From Kiritimatiellales bacterium (lineage in GTDB: Bacteria > Verrucomicrobiota > Kiritimatiellia > Kiritimatiellales > Pontiellaceae), in the NCBI GenBank assembly GCA_003252225.1, contig QKFE01000044.1, positions 1 to 34,547 of the forward strand: a stretch of 34,547 bases of DNA, in the 5' to 3' direction. Below the pieces are notes generated by a model. It was not told the origin of the DNA, searched no databases, and worked only from the letters and a program-made list of their open reading frames with translations. The position numbers were made by a program, and so were the translations under genes. Below, in pieces: positions 1 to 9,697 of the stretch (its first letter is position 1; each line of letters begins with the position of its first letter).

Positions 1-128
1 TCATCATCCCATTCCGCATAAAACCGTCCGCCGGGTGTGTCCAGCGGCCACGATCCGGCAGTAGAACGGCAGGGATTTCGGGGTTCACCCTGCGGGTTAG
101 CGCAAATCAACGATTCAGAAGCCTTCAT
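1..128 (-). CDS. Partial ORF running off the left edge; possibly the N-terminus of an IS-type transposase
   Basis: Reverse complement reads from an ATG at 128: MKASESLICANPQGEPRNPCRSTAGSWPLDTPGGRFYAEWDD, open to the window edge. The 'PGGRFYAEWDD' segment is reminiscent of the start of some IS transposases. Not in the supplied ORF track; family not determinable from 42 aa. Confidence 0.35.
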   Translation of the reverse strand, partial: MKASESLICANPQGEPRNPCRSTAGSWPLDTPGGRFYAEWDD

Positions 129-393
129 TCTTTTGATAATAAACAACTTGTCGAATCAGCGCGAGATTTCCATTCCCGCATTTAGGTTTATTGGTGCTAT
201 TCGGTTTCAACCGGAAACGCGATGCCGTTCAAAAACCTGACCAAAGGCGCTGACGGATTCGGTGATAAAGCGATTGGCGAAAACTAACGCCTACAGACGA
301 GCCCGAATTCCGGCACATTTAGCTAATGGTATTAAGTTTCATTAGGGCAATTCTGTCCATTCTGCCGCTCCGCAAAGCGTTGTATATTTGAGG

Positions 394-399
394 TATAAT
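394..399 (+). promoter_or_regulatory. Possible -10 hexamer (TATAAT) upstream of the first secreted-protein gene
   Basis: Perfect TATAAT in an AT-rich stretch about 120 nt upstream of the ATG at 522; no convincing -35 element. Confidence 0.3.
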
Positions 400-521
400 G
401 GTTGTTTGCAAAAACACCTTTAATAATTAAGTATATTCCGGCCCGGGTGCTGACCATCCGGTTGCCGACCGTGAAACAGAAGGTTTTGTCTCGCCCGGAT
501 TGTCTTAAAAAGGAGAAGAAA

Positions 522-3164
522 ATGAACAAAATACGTAAAAGTATCACGCTGCTGTTTTCGGCGACAGCGCTGCTCCTGCCTGCTGCGAAAGCGGTTGTAA
601 CCATTACGAATCAACCTGTTTCGGTTTATACCGATATCGGCGATCTGGTTATTTTTGAGGTTGCCGCAACCTCTTCAACCGGAACTCTAAACTATGCATG
701 GCAAAAAGATTCCGTTTCGCTGGCGGATAACGAATACATTGCCGGCTCCGCGTACAGCCGGTTGGTGGTCAGCCCGGCGCGTTCCGCCGATACCGGCAAC
801 TACCGGGTGATCGTTTCGGATATTGAGGGAAGTGTAACCAGTTCCGTTGCCGGATTGACCCTGACCCTGCCGCTTCCGGCTATTTCCGCCGAACCTTCCG
901 ACACAACGGTTGCGACGGGCGGAAATGCCGTGTTATCGGTTGTTGTGACCAATGCGGTCAGTTTTCAGTGGTACAAAGAAGAAACCGCCCTTCCCGGTGA
1001 AACCGGCACAACGCTGCAGCTCAACGGCGTGACCCAAACCAACACCGGGGTTTATTCGGTGAAAGTCGCCAATAACCGGGGAACAGTTTCGTCCAAAGCG
1101 GCGCGTTTAACCGTTACATCGGCTGCGAGCCTGAACGAAGCGCTGGACAATAACGGGATATTGATCGACAATTCCGCCGGTTGGTTCTCGCAAACAGACT
1201 ACTCATATGACGGTTTCGATGCGGTGCAATCCGCGGATATCGGGGATAGCGAAACGACCGAAATCAATCTGACCCTGATCGGCCCGGGCGACTATTCATT
1301 TTATTACGCCTCTTCCAGCGAATATAGCTATGACTATATCCGTTGGCTGCAGGACGGAACCCAGTTGGGTGCCCGTTCCGGCGGCAGCACACCTTCTTTC
1401 ATTCAGGGCATCGGCTTTGTTGCCGACAAGGCCCACATCGTGACGTATCGGTATACAAAAGACGGGGGTTCCAGTGCAGGGCTGGATTCCGGTTTTGTGG
1501 ATCAGTTTGTGTTCACTCCATACGGCCTTTCCAGTGTGGAAACCGCGGTGGACAATCCTCCGGCTCCCATCGTGCTTGGCGGCGATGCAAACTGGTACGG
1601 ACAGGATAACCGGACGTTCGACGGAACGGACGCCGCTCGCTCACCGAAAATTGGCCACAATGGAACGGCCTGGTTCGAAACCACCGTACAAGGGCCGGGC
1701 ATGGTGGTTTTCCGGAACTATGTTTCCAGCGAATACGGTTACGATTACCTGCGTTACAGCGTGGATGATGCCGTCCGGTATTCAAGAAGCGGCACCGAAA
1801 CAACCTGGGTCGGCGTCACCAACTGGGTAAACTGGGGAACCCACACGCTGCGCTGGTCTTATAGCAAAGACGGCGGGGGGACTGCCGGTGATGATGCAGT
1901 CTGGGTGGATCAGATAAGCTACACCCCGGTCGATCTCTCTTCACTGGCGGAAGCGGCGGATAACGCCGAACTGGAGTGGATCACCAGCGGAACCAATCCG
2001 TGGTTCGGACAGGATCGTTTTACTTTTGACGGAACGGATGCGGTGCAGTCCGGCGTAACCGACCACAATGGCGAATCGTGGATCAAAACCACGGTTGCCG
2101 GCCCCGGAACCCTCTCCTTCAAGTGGAGTGTGTCCAGCGAAAACGGTTATGATTACCTCCGGTTCTTTGTCGACGGAAACCAGAAACTCACCCGCTCCGG
2201 CACCACGGCGGACTGGGTTGAAATCAATATGGATCTGACCAATTCCGCGCCGTACGAACTGATGTGGAAATACACCAAAGAGAGCAGCGGATCGCATGGC
2301 GAAGACGCGGGCTGGATTGATCAGGTTCTATTTGCGCCGCAGCGCGATCCGGTCACGCTGGATGTGACTTCGATTCTCGGTTCACCGGATCCGGCGGCCG
2401 GAATCACCACCAACGACTGGGGCACGGTTGTCACCTGCTCGGTCGCCAATGTCACGGTCGGCACCACCCAATTTGAATGCACCGGCTGGGCCGGTACCGG
2501 CTCCATTTCGGCCAACGGTTCCGGAAATCAGGTGATTGCAACGCTCGAAGAAAACTCCTCTATCAGCTGGCTTTGGCAGACCAATTACTGGCTGGACGTG
2601 AACATCACCGGAAACGGATCGGTCAGTCACTCGGATGATTTTTATGCCAAAGATTCGGAACAGACGTTGATTGCCACTCCCGATTCCGGCTGGCTGTTTA
2701 TGGGCTGGAGCGGTGACGCGTCCGGAACAAATAACGCCGTGTTGACGATGGATACGCCGAAAACGGTCATGGCGACGTTTTCCGACGATGCCGACGGCGA
2801 CGGCTTAACCAATGCCGAAGAGGCCGGTTATGGTTCCAATCCCTGGCTGGCGGATACCGACGGCGACGGATTCGACGATGCGTTTGAAGTGGCGCAGGGG
2901 CTGAATGTCACCAACGACAGTTCGGCAATTGTGACCTATATTCAGAATCATGATTCCTCCTTCGGGCTGTATACTTCCAACGCCGTGTTCGACGTCGCGA
3001 TCGGGCAGATGCTGGTCGAAATTTCCGGCGGAAACGCCACGCTGAGTTTGCAGCTCGAAGCGTCGGACGATCTCGTTACGTGGACCAACGCCGGCCCGTC
3101 GGAGGTTTGGAGCTGGCCGGTTGATAGTTTGAAGAAATACTTCCGAGTGAAATCGTCGAAGTAG
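522..3164 (+). CDS. Large secreted multidomain protein: signal peptide, two Ig-like domains, three tandem ~135-aa beta-sandwich-like repeats, InlB-type repeat, DxDGDG calcium-type repeats, conserved tail
   Basis: ATG at 522 preceded by AGGAGAAG; MNKIRKSITLLFSATALLLPAAKA signal peptide; 'PSDTTVATGGNAVLSVVVTNAVSFQWYKEE' Ig-like; 'GSVSHSDDFYAKDSEQTLIATPDSGWLFMGWSGDASG' InlB-type; 'DADGDGLTNAEEAGYGSNPWLADTDGDGFDD'. The ORF track start at 402 looks too far upstream. Confidence 0.9.
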   Translation: MNKIRKSITLLFSATALLLPAAKAVVTITNQPVSVYTDIGDLVIFEVAATSSTGTLNYAWQKDSVSLADNEYIAGSAYSRLVVSPARSADTGNYRVIVSDIEGSVTSSVAGLTLTLPLPAISAEPSDTTVATGGNAVLSVVVTNAVSFQWYKEETALPGETGTTLQLNGVTQTNTGVYSVKVANNRGTVSSKAARLTVTSAASLNEALDNNGILIDNSAGWFSQTDYSYDGFDAVQSADIGDSETTEINLTLIGPGDYSFYYASSSEYSYDYIRWLQDGTQLGARSGGSTPSFIQGIGFVADKAHIVTYRYTKDGGSSAGLDSGFVDQFVFTPYGLSSVETAVDNPPAPIVLGGDANWYGQDNRTFDGTDAARSPKIGHNGTAWFETTVQGPGMVVFRNYVSSEYGYDYLRYSVDDAVRYSRSGTETTWVGVTNWVNWGTHTLRWSYSKDGGGTAGDDAVWVDQISYTPVDLSSLAEAADNAELEWITSGTNPWFGQDRFTFDGTDAVQSGVTDHNGESWIKTTVAGPGTLSFKWSVSSENGYDYLRFFVDGNQKLTRSGTTADWVEINMDLTNSAPYELMWKYTKESSGSHGEDAGWIDQVLFAPQRDPVTLDVTSILGSPDPAAGITTNDWGTVVTCSVANVTVGTTQFECTGWAGTGSISANGSGNQVIATLEENSSISWLWQTNYWLDVNITGNGSVSHSDDFYAKDSEQTLIATPDSGWLFMGWSGDASGTNNAVLTMDTPKTVMATFSDDADGDGLTNAEEAGYGSNPWLADTDGDGFDDAFEVAQGLNVTNDSSAIVTYIQNHDSSFGLYTSNAVFDVAIGQMLVEISGGNATLSLQLEASDDLVTWTNAGPSEVWSWPVDSLKKYFRVKSSK
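1128..2340 (+). repeat. Three tandem protein-level repeats (~135 aa each) inside the first secreted protein
   Basis: Repeats share 'G.W(F/Y).Q....(F/Y)DG.DA.(Q/R)S..........E....GPG......Y.SSE.(S/G)YDY(I/L)R......R(S)G...' and end with 'VDQ(F/I/V).(F/Y)(T/A)P'. Confidence 0.8.
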
Positions 3165-3192
3165 AAGGGATACCGATAGACAATTTAAAGGA

Positions 3193-3217
3193 GAGGAACC
3201 GAACGAATCGGTTCCTC
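3193..3217. repeat. Perfect 10-bp stem hairpin between the first two secreted-protein genes
   Basis: gaggaaccga-acgaa-tcggttcctc: 10-bp perfect inverted repeat with 5-nt loop; no T-tract follows, so not a classic intrinsic terminator. Confidence 0.75.
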
Positions 3218-3238
3218 CCGTTGGTGACAGGAGAAAAT

Positions 3239-6200
3239 ATGAAAACGAAGAAACTGCAACTCATGGCGGCAATAGCCGCCATCGCCGGCATTGCGCAGGC
3301 CGCAACCTTATATGTGGACGCAACCAGCCCGCTGCCGACGTATCCCTACGACTCGTGGTCAAATGCGGCGCACACGATTCAGGCGGCGGTAGATTCCTCA
3401 TATAGCGGTGATACAATCCTCGTTACAAACGGCACCTATCAGATTTCTTCACAGATTTATATCTGGCCGGGTATCACGCTCGAAAGCGTCAACGGCCCGG
3501 AAGTGACCATCATCGATGCTCAAACTGTTACCCGCGGTATTTACATCAACAACGGCAACACGGTCGTCAACGGTTTCACCATTCAAAACGGGAATGCTTT
3601 CCCGTACAACTATTCACCGACCTATGCGGCCGGTGGCGGAGTTTATGTGGTGAGCGGGCAGGACGCGGTGGTCACTAACTGTATTTTTAAAGCGAATCGC
3701 GGCTATAATGGCGGCGGCATGATGCGGGGCATCGCGAAAAACTGTACGTTTATCGGGAACCTTGTCGATGGCAACGGAGCCGGAATCGGATGGGGCAAAG
3801 CGTACAACTCACTTTTCACTGGAAACTCAACCACGAGTTCGGGCGGAGGTTCAGCCTGGTCAACCTTATATAACTGCACGCTGACCGGCAACCATGCCGA
3901 CAATACGGCCGGTGGCGTTTATGGTGGAACCATCTATAACTGCATCGTTTGGAATAACACCGCCGTTGATCCCTACAATCAGGGTAAAGAACTAAACAAT
4001 GTTACGGCCAATTACACCTGCTCTCCGGAAGTGACCCACGGCTCGAACGGCTGCATTACCAATAACCCGCTTTTCGTTTCATCCTCCCACATCGCGACGA
4101 ATTCGCCCTGCATTGGTGCGGGCGATACCAATAATGTTTCAGGCGTTGATATTGACGGCGAAACCTGGCAGACACCGCCCGCAATAGGATGCGATGAGAA
4201 TGACGGTTCCACGTCTCCCGCCGGAACCATTCTTTTGACCCTTGAAACACCGGATGTTGTTCTGGCCGGTTGGGAACACAGCTGCTCCTATTCCGTCATC
4301 GGACAAGTCAGTTCCTTCGAGCTTGATCTCGGCAATGGCATCGTACTTTCCAGCGGCTCATCAGTTAATACATCATGGATCACCCTCGGAACGAACGAAG
4401 TTGTTTTAACGGCTTACAACGCCGATTATCCAGCGGGCAAAGCGATCACCAACGAAGTCATCGTACTTGATCCCGACAGCGTGGCGGTTTATGTCTCCAC
4501 CGACGGCAGTGCCGCGAATGACGGCACCAGCTGGACAAATGCATTCGATTCGATCGCCCAGGCAATTGGCGCTCAAAACTATGAAGGCGGCCCGGTTTAT
4601 GTTTCCAACGGAACATACGTCATCAGCTCCACCTTAAATGTACAGAAGGACATTGTGATTAAGGGACTCGATCCGGAAACCACCCTCATTGACGGGGATG
4701 GATCAACGGGTATTTTCTACCTCGACAGAAGCCGCTGCATCATCAGCGGACTCACCCTTACCAATGCGGCATGGCAATATGCGGTCAGCTGCAACGACAC
4801 CACCCCGGTTCTGACCAACTGCGTCATTATCGGAAACAGCGGCGGCGGTATGCAGAAGGGAACCGCGATTGCCTGCGCCTTTAAAGATAATATGGCGGAT
4901 ACAGGCGGTGCCCTGCGGGAAGCGGTTGCCTACAACTGCTCTTTTGCCTACAACGAAGCAAAGTTCGGCGGCGGCACGTATAACTCCGTTCTTTATAACT
5001 GCGTACTGACGGGCAACACCGCCAGCCATCAGGGCGGCGGTATGTTCGAAGGTTTCGCAGTGAACTGCACCCTCGTCGGAAATACAGCGTTCCGCGGCGG
5101 CGGCATCTATCAGGGTTCTGCCGCAAACAGTATTATCTGGCACAACATTTCAGGAAACGGCCCCCCGAATCTGTTTGGTGCAACCAACACCATCTACTCC
5201 TGTTCGCCGGATTTGATTCACGGAGTTGACGGTAATATCACCAACGCCCCGCAATTACGCTCCATTTACCGGCTGGCTGAAACCTCGCCCTGCATCGGCG
5301 CGGGAAACTCTTCCGTAGCCTTCGGTCTTGACCTCGACGGCGAGCCGTGGCTCACGCCGCCCTCCATGGGGTGCGATGAAGTTGACGGCTCCTCTCCGAC
5401 CGATGGCCCGATCCTGCTGGCGCTGGATATCCCCGCCCGTGTGGTTACTGGATATGAACTCGAAATATTCAGCCTGGTTCACGGAAATACAACCGGGTTT
5501 AATATCGATTTCGGGGATGGGACAGTGATCTCCAATACCTTGCTGACCTCTAAAGCATGGAATTCCACCGGAACCTACGATGTGGTTTTGAGTGCATACA
5601 ACAGCGATAATCCGTCCGGGACCACCGTCACCAACACCGTCACAATTGCCGACCCGGCGAATGTAGCAATTTATGTTTCTCCAACTGGCAATAACGGAAA
5701 CGACGGTGCTGACTGGGCAACCCCATTGGCCACTATTCAGGCCGGGGTTGATGCGCAGCAGTATGTTGGCGGCACCGTGCATGTCAGCAACGGCACCTAT
5801 GCTGTAACCGCACCGATCACCATCAGCAAACCGATCCTTGTTCAGGCTGTTGCCGGAGCGCATGATACTATTATTGACGGCGGCGGAAGCACAAACTGTT
5901 TTACGCTGAGCGATGCGTGTGCAGTTGCCGGTTTCACTATTCAAAACGGCGCCCTCATTCTCCCCGAATATGCTCACTTCGGCGATCCCGGCGGCGGGGT
6001 TTCCTGTATCGATCCGTGGCCGGAAGTCTATAACAGCGTTTTCGAAAACAACGGCTCCAGTCTGGGCGGCGGCGGCATGAGCAGCGGCTCGGCCATCAAC
6101 TGCCTGTTCGTCAACAACTATGTGACCGGTTATTCTTCCGGCGGCGGCATGCTCGACGGCATCGCCATCAACTGTACGTTTGTCGGAAACAGTTCCGGCG

Positions 6201-8113
6201 AATTCGGCGGCGGCATGACCGGCGGCGAAGCCTATAACTGCATTGCTTACACCAACACCGCCGTTTACGGCGGATTCGATCTGGAGTCTGTTGGCAAAGC
6301 CGTTAACTGCTGCGCGCCCGACTTGCAACACGGCGTGAACGGAAATATCACCAACGCTCCGCAGTTTATCGCATGGGAGCAGTTTGAATTCCGCCTGACT
6401 TCAGGTTCTCCCTGTATCGATGCCGGAAGCAATGCCTGGGCCTCTACCCTTGCCCCGGATCTTGCCGGCGATGCGCGTATCTACAACAGCACCGTTGATA
6501 TGGGCTGCCTCGAATGGAGTCCGGTGCCGTCATGGCTCGTAAAATCTGAACGCGCAATATCCGTGATTGTGGCGGTCGGCAACAATCCTTCAGCATCATC
6601 GTTTGAGGTTTGGAACGGCGAAGGGACGGCGGCAATGGATTATTCCTGCTCGGCTGATGCGCCCTGGATCTCCGGCTTCACACCTGCAAGCGGCAGCAGC
6701 TCAGGTGAAAAGGACAGCATTGATGTGAGTTTCCTGACGGACGCACTCGCACTCGGAAGCCACACCGGCACCATCACCATTGCATCAACACTTGCGCCTA
6801 ACGCGCCGAAAAATATTTCGGTCATTATGAATGTAGTTGAGCCGGTGCTGGATCATTTTGAGTTTGCAAATATCACCGATCAAACCACCGGAACGCCATT
6901 CACCGTACAGATCACCGCGAAAGATGAATACGGATTCAACGTTCCCTCCTTCACCGATCCGGTATCTCTGCTGGGCTGGTTTAATGTCACCAACGAAAAC
7001 CTACAGGTCGGCTCGGGCTATAACTCGAGCGGCGGATACTACAACTCCTGGGGTTCCCCGATGAATGTGAATTATATGGATTACCGCACGCAGGTGATTT
7101 ATCACGATGAGGATCTCGGCGGAGCCGGAATCATCAAATCGCTATCGCTGCACGTCCTGCAAAAACCGGGCATGGATTTTGAAAACTGGACGGTGCGTTT
7201 GCGGCACACCACGCTGGAAAATTATAACAGCTCCTATAACTGGGAAACCAACTGGGTTACCTGCTGGCAGGGAACACTGTCGGTTGCTTCCGAAGGCTGG
7301 GTCGAATTCGTATTCGACGTGCCGTTTCAGTACAACGGCACAGACAACCTGATGGTCGACTTCAGCCACAGCGGAATGAACACACACTGGAATGACGGAT
7401 ACTGCGAAGTTGAAAGCACCACCTATCAACGTTCCATTGCATACGGTTCATACGGGTCGCATGGCGATCCGCTCACCTGGGCAGGCACAACACCTTCCGC
7501 ACAGTATGACCGCTACACCCTGATGCCGGTCATCAAACTCGGCATCATGCGCGGCGACGCGGTATCCATTGACCCAACAACCACCGGCAACTTTGTTAAC
7601 GGCGTCTGGTCGGGTTCTGTAACGGTTGACAGCATCGTCACCAACATGACGTTACAGGCGGATGACGGAAACGGGCACGACGGGTTCAGCGGATTCTTTA
7701 CGGTTTCTGATTCCGCGCCCGATCCGGGAACCGATACAGACGGCGACGGCCTCACTGATATGGAGGAAGCTCTGCTCGGAACCAATCCGCTGCTGAAGGA
7801 CTCCGACGGTGACGGTTTCGATGATTACTTCGAAGTTCAGCAGGGTATGCAGCCGACCATTAATAACGATGCTATTGCTAACTATGTTGAAAGCCGCGGC
7901 GGAACCTTCGGGCTTTATAACTCCAACGCCGTACTCGATGTAGCGATCGGCGATGTGCGGTTGATTAATTCCAATGGAACCTATCACGTACAGCTGCAGC
8001 TGGAGCAGGCCGACGGCTCAACAGTCTGGATAGATGCCGGCCCGCCCGTGGATTGGGCGCCATCGACCGATGCCGACAATCAGTTCTTCCGTGTCCGCGC
8101 AACCGGTAACTAA
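3239..8113 (+). CDS. Giant secreted beta-helix/polymorphic-outer-membrane-protein-like protein with three tandem beta-helix modules, PKD-like linkers, BACON-like domain, DxDGDG repeats and conserved tail
   Basis: ATG at 3239 with upstream ACAGGAGA; MKTKKLQLMAAIAAIAGIAQA signal peptide; repeated 'GG(G)M..G.A.NCTF.GN' ladder; 'PCIGAG', 'GCDE.DGS' module ends; 'GDGTVISNTLLTSKAWNSTGTYDVVLSAYN' PKD-like; 'DTDGDGLTDMEEALLGTNPLLKDSDGDGFDDYFEV'. Confidence 0.88.
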   Translation: MKTKKLQLMAAIAAIAGIAQAATLYVDATSPLPTYPYDSWSNAAHTIQAAVDSSYSGDTILVTNGTYQISSQIYIWPGITLESVNGPEVTIIDAQTVTRGIYINNGNTVVNGFTIQNGNAFPYNYSPTYAAGGGVYVVSGQDAVVTNCIFKANRGYNGGGMMRGIAKNCTFIGNLVDGNGAGIGWGKAYNSLFTGNSTTSSGGGSAWSTLYNCTLTGNHADNTAGGVYGGTIYNCIVWNNTAVDPYNQGKELNNVTANYTCSPEVTHGSNGCITNNPLFVSSSHIATNSPCIGAGDTNNVSGVDIDGETWQTPPAIGCDENDGSTSPAGTILLTLETPDVVLAGWEHSCSYSVIGQVSSFELDLGNGIVLSSGSSVNTSWITLGTNEVVLTAYNADYPAGKAITNEVIVLDPDSVAVYVSTDGSAANDGTSWTNAFDSIAQAIGAQNYEGGPVYVSNGTYVISSTLNVQKDIVIKGLDPETTLIDGDGSTGIFYLDRSRCIISGLTLTNAAWQYAVSCNDTTPVLTNCVIIGNSGGGMQKGTAIACAFKDNMADTGGALREAVAYNCSFAYNEAKFGGGTYNSVLYNCVLTGNTASHQGGGMFEGFAVNCTLVGNTAFRGGGIYQGSAANSIIWHNISGNGPPNLFGATNTIYSCSPDLIHGVDGNITNAPQLRSIYRLAETSPCIGAGNSSVAFGLDLDGEPWLTPPSMGCDEVDGSSPTDGPILLALDIPARVVTGYELEIFSLVHGNTTGFNIDFGDGTVISNTLLTSKAWNSTGTYDVVLSAYNSDNPSGTTVTNTVTIADPANVAIYVSPTGNNGNDGADWATPLATIQAGVDAQQYVGGTVHVSNGTYAVTAPITISKPILVQAVAGAHDTIIDGGGSTNCFTLSDACAVAGFTIQNGALILPEYAHFGDPGGGVSCIDPWPEVYNSVFENNGSSLGGGGMSSGSAINCLFVNNYVTGYSSGGGMLDGIAINCTFVGNSSGEFGGGMTGGEAYNCIAYTNTAVYGGFDLESVGKAVNCCAPDLQHGVNGNITNAPQFIAWEQFEFRLTSGSPCIDAGSNAWASTLAPDLAGDARIYNSTVDMGCLEWSPVPSWLVKSERAISVIVAVGNNPSASSFEVWNGEGTAAMDYSCSADAPWISGFTPASGSSSGEKDSIDVSFLTDALALGSHTGTITIASTLAPNAPKNISVIMNVVEPVLDHFEFANITDQTTGTPFTVQITAKDEYGFNVPSFTDPVSLLGWFNVTNENLQVGSGYNSSGGYYNSWGSPMNVNYMDYRTQVIYHDEDLGGAGIIKSLSLHVLQKPGMDFENWTVRLRHTTLENYNSSYNWETNWVTCWQGTLSVASEGWVEFVFDVPFQYNGTDNLMVDFSHSGMNTHWNDGYCEVESTTYQRSIAYGSYGSHGDPLTWAGTTPSAQYDRYTLMPVIKLGIMRGDAVSIDPTTTGNFVNGVWSGSVTVDSIVTNMTLQADDGNGHDGFSGFFTVSDSAPDPGTDTDGDGLTDMEEALLGTNPLLKDSDGDGFDDYFEVQQGMQPTINNDAIANYVESRGGTFGLYNSNAVLDVAIGDVRLINSNGTYHVQLQLEQADGSTVWIDAGPPVDWAPSTDADNQFFRVRATGN

Positions 8114-8128
8114 TCAGGGAGAAGGACA

Positions 8129-9609
8129 ATGAAAAAACAATTACAACAATAGCAGCTCTCTCAATGATTGCCCCCCTGACTCATGCAGGAGTGGTGGCAA
8201 AATATCTGTTTGACCAAAATGTCAACAACTCCGCCGGGGCAGGGTATGCTCTGACGGAAATCGGCGGCAGCGGTTCCTATGTACAGGACTCGGTCTGGGG
8301 TGAAACGAAATATGTGCTCTCCCTTTCTGCCGCCCAAGGCCTCGCTGCCAATATGAGCGCATGGACGGGAAGTTCCGACACCTACACCATCGTAATGGAT
8401 GTTAACCTGTCCGAAGTGTCGAGCTATCAGAAGCTCGTGTCTTTTGATGCCGCTAATGCGAGTGATTATGGATTGTATACGGTGTCTTATGACTTTGAAT
8501 ATTACGGTGGCAACATGTCCTACACCGACCATCAGGACTATGTTTCCGCGAATAGCTGGATCCGGCTGGCGATGACCCGCTCCGGGAACGACAGAACGCT
8601 GTATGTGGGCACCCCCGGCTCCATGATCCTTACTCAATCCGGAATAAGCACTGAAACCTATGCTCTCATCGGATCGCTGCTGACCTTCATGCAGAACGAC
8701 TCGACGCAAGGCGGCGAAGATTCTCCGCTCAAGGTTTCCGCAATTTGGATCTGTGATTCGGCCTTGAACCAGACTGCGATTGAATCGATCGGCGAAAACG
8801 CTCTGGTTGTGATTTCTGAACACGGAAACCCGGTTCCTTCGTTGGGAACAAACAGCTTAACGCACGGTGCATCCGTTACCTGCTCAGTCGATTCTGTTAC
8901 CGTTGGTCTGACCAACTATAATCCGACAGGCTGGACAATGGTTGGTAACGATCCGGAATCCGGCACCACTAACTGGTTTGAAACCGCGCTGATCAACGAC
9001 GCAGTACTGACCTGGAATTGGGAAACCAACTACTGGCTCGACGTCAACATCACGGGGAACGGATCGGTCAGTCATTCCGATGGCTGGTATGCGAACGATT
9101 CCGAACAGACCTTGGTTGCTGCCCCGGATAGCGGCTGGCTGTTTATGGGCTGGAGCGGCGATGCTTCAGGAACTAATAACGCCGTATTGATGATGGACGC
9201 GCCGAAGACCGTAATGGCCACCTTTTCGGACGACGCGGACGGCGACGGGCTGACCAATACAGAAGAAGCGGGTTATGGCTCCAATCCGTGGCTGGCTGAT
9301 ACGGACGGAGACGGTTTTGATGATGCGTTTGAAGTGGCGCAGGGGCTGAACGTGACCAATGACAGCTCGGCTGTAATCACCTACATCGAAAACAACGGTG
9401 CCATATTCGATCTTTATCCGTCCAACGTGGTGCTCAATGTTGCAGCCGGTCAGCTGCTGCTCGAAACAGGGGGCGGCTATGTATCGCTGAACCTGCTGCT
9501 TGAAAAATCGGAAGACCTCGTCATCTGGACGAACTCCGGAAATGCGGTTGAATGGAACCTCAGCGTTGACGGCAATAAGCAGTTTTTCCGTGTCCGTTCG
9601 GAAAAGTAA
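8129..9609 (+). CDS. Secreted LamG-like protein with InlB-type repeat, DxDGDG repeats and conserved tail; signal peptide start at 8129 is one base out of frame with the body (intact ORF begins at 8164)
   Basis: ORF 8164-9609 lacks a full signal peptide. ATG at 8129 preceded by AGGGAGAAGGAC gives MKKQLQQ*; adding one A to the A6 tract gives MKKTITTIAALSMIAPLTHAGVVAKYLF, continuous with the ORF. Confidence 0.75.
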
Positions 9610-9638
9610 AACAGCTGTTCTTTTTTGAGGGAAGGCTT

Positions 9639-9697
9639 GCCCGCCGGGCGTACCGCGGACGGTTCATCGAACCGAAGCAGGGCAGAACGCCTGCCCT
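9639..9697. repeat. Intergenic cluster of three short inverted repeats (REP-like or structured terminator region)
   Basis: gcccg-c-cgggc (9639-9649), cggttc-atc-gaaccg (9660-9674), agggca-gaacgcc-tgccct (9679-9697). Confidence 0.6.

Noticed and set aside
5255-6331. 358-aa minus-strand ORF opposite the giant beta-helix gene
   Set aside because: Antisense to a clearly coding plus-strand gene; composition (Ala/Gly/Val/Ile low complexity) reflects the complement of the repeats and no family is recognisable.
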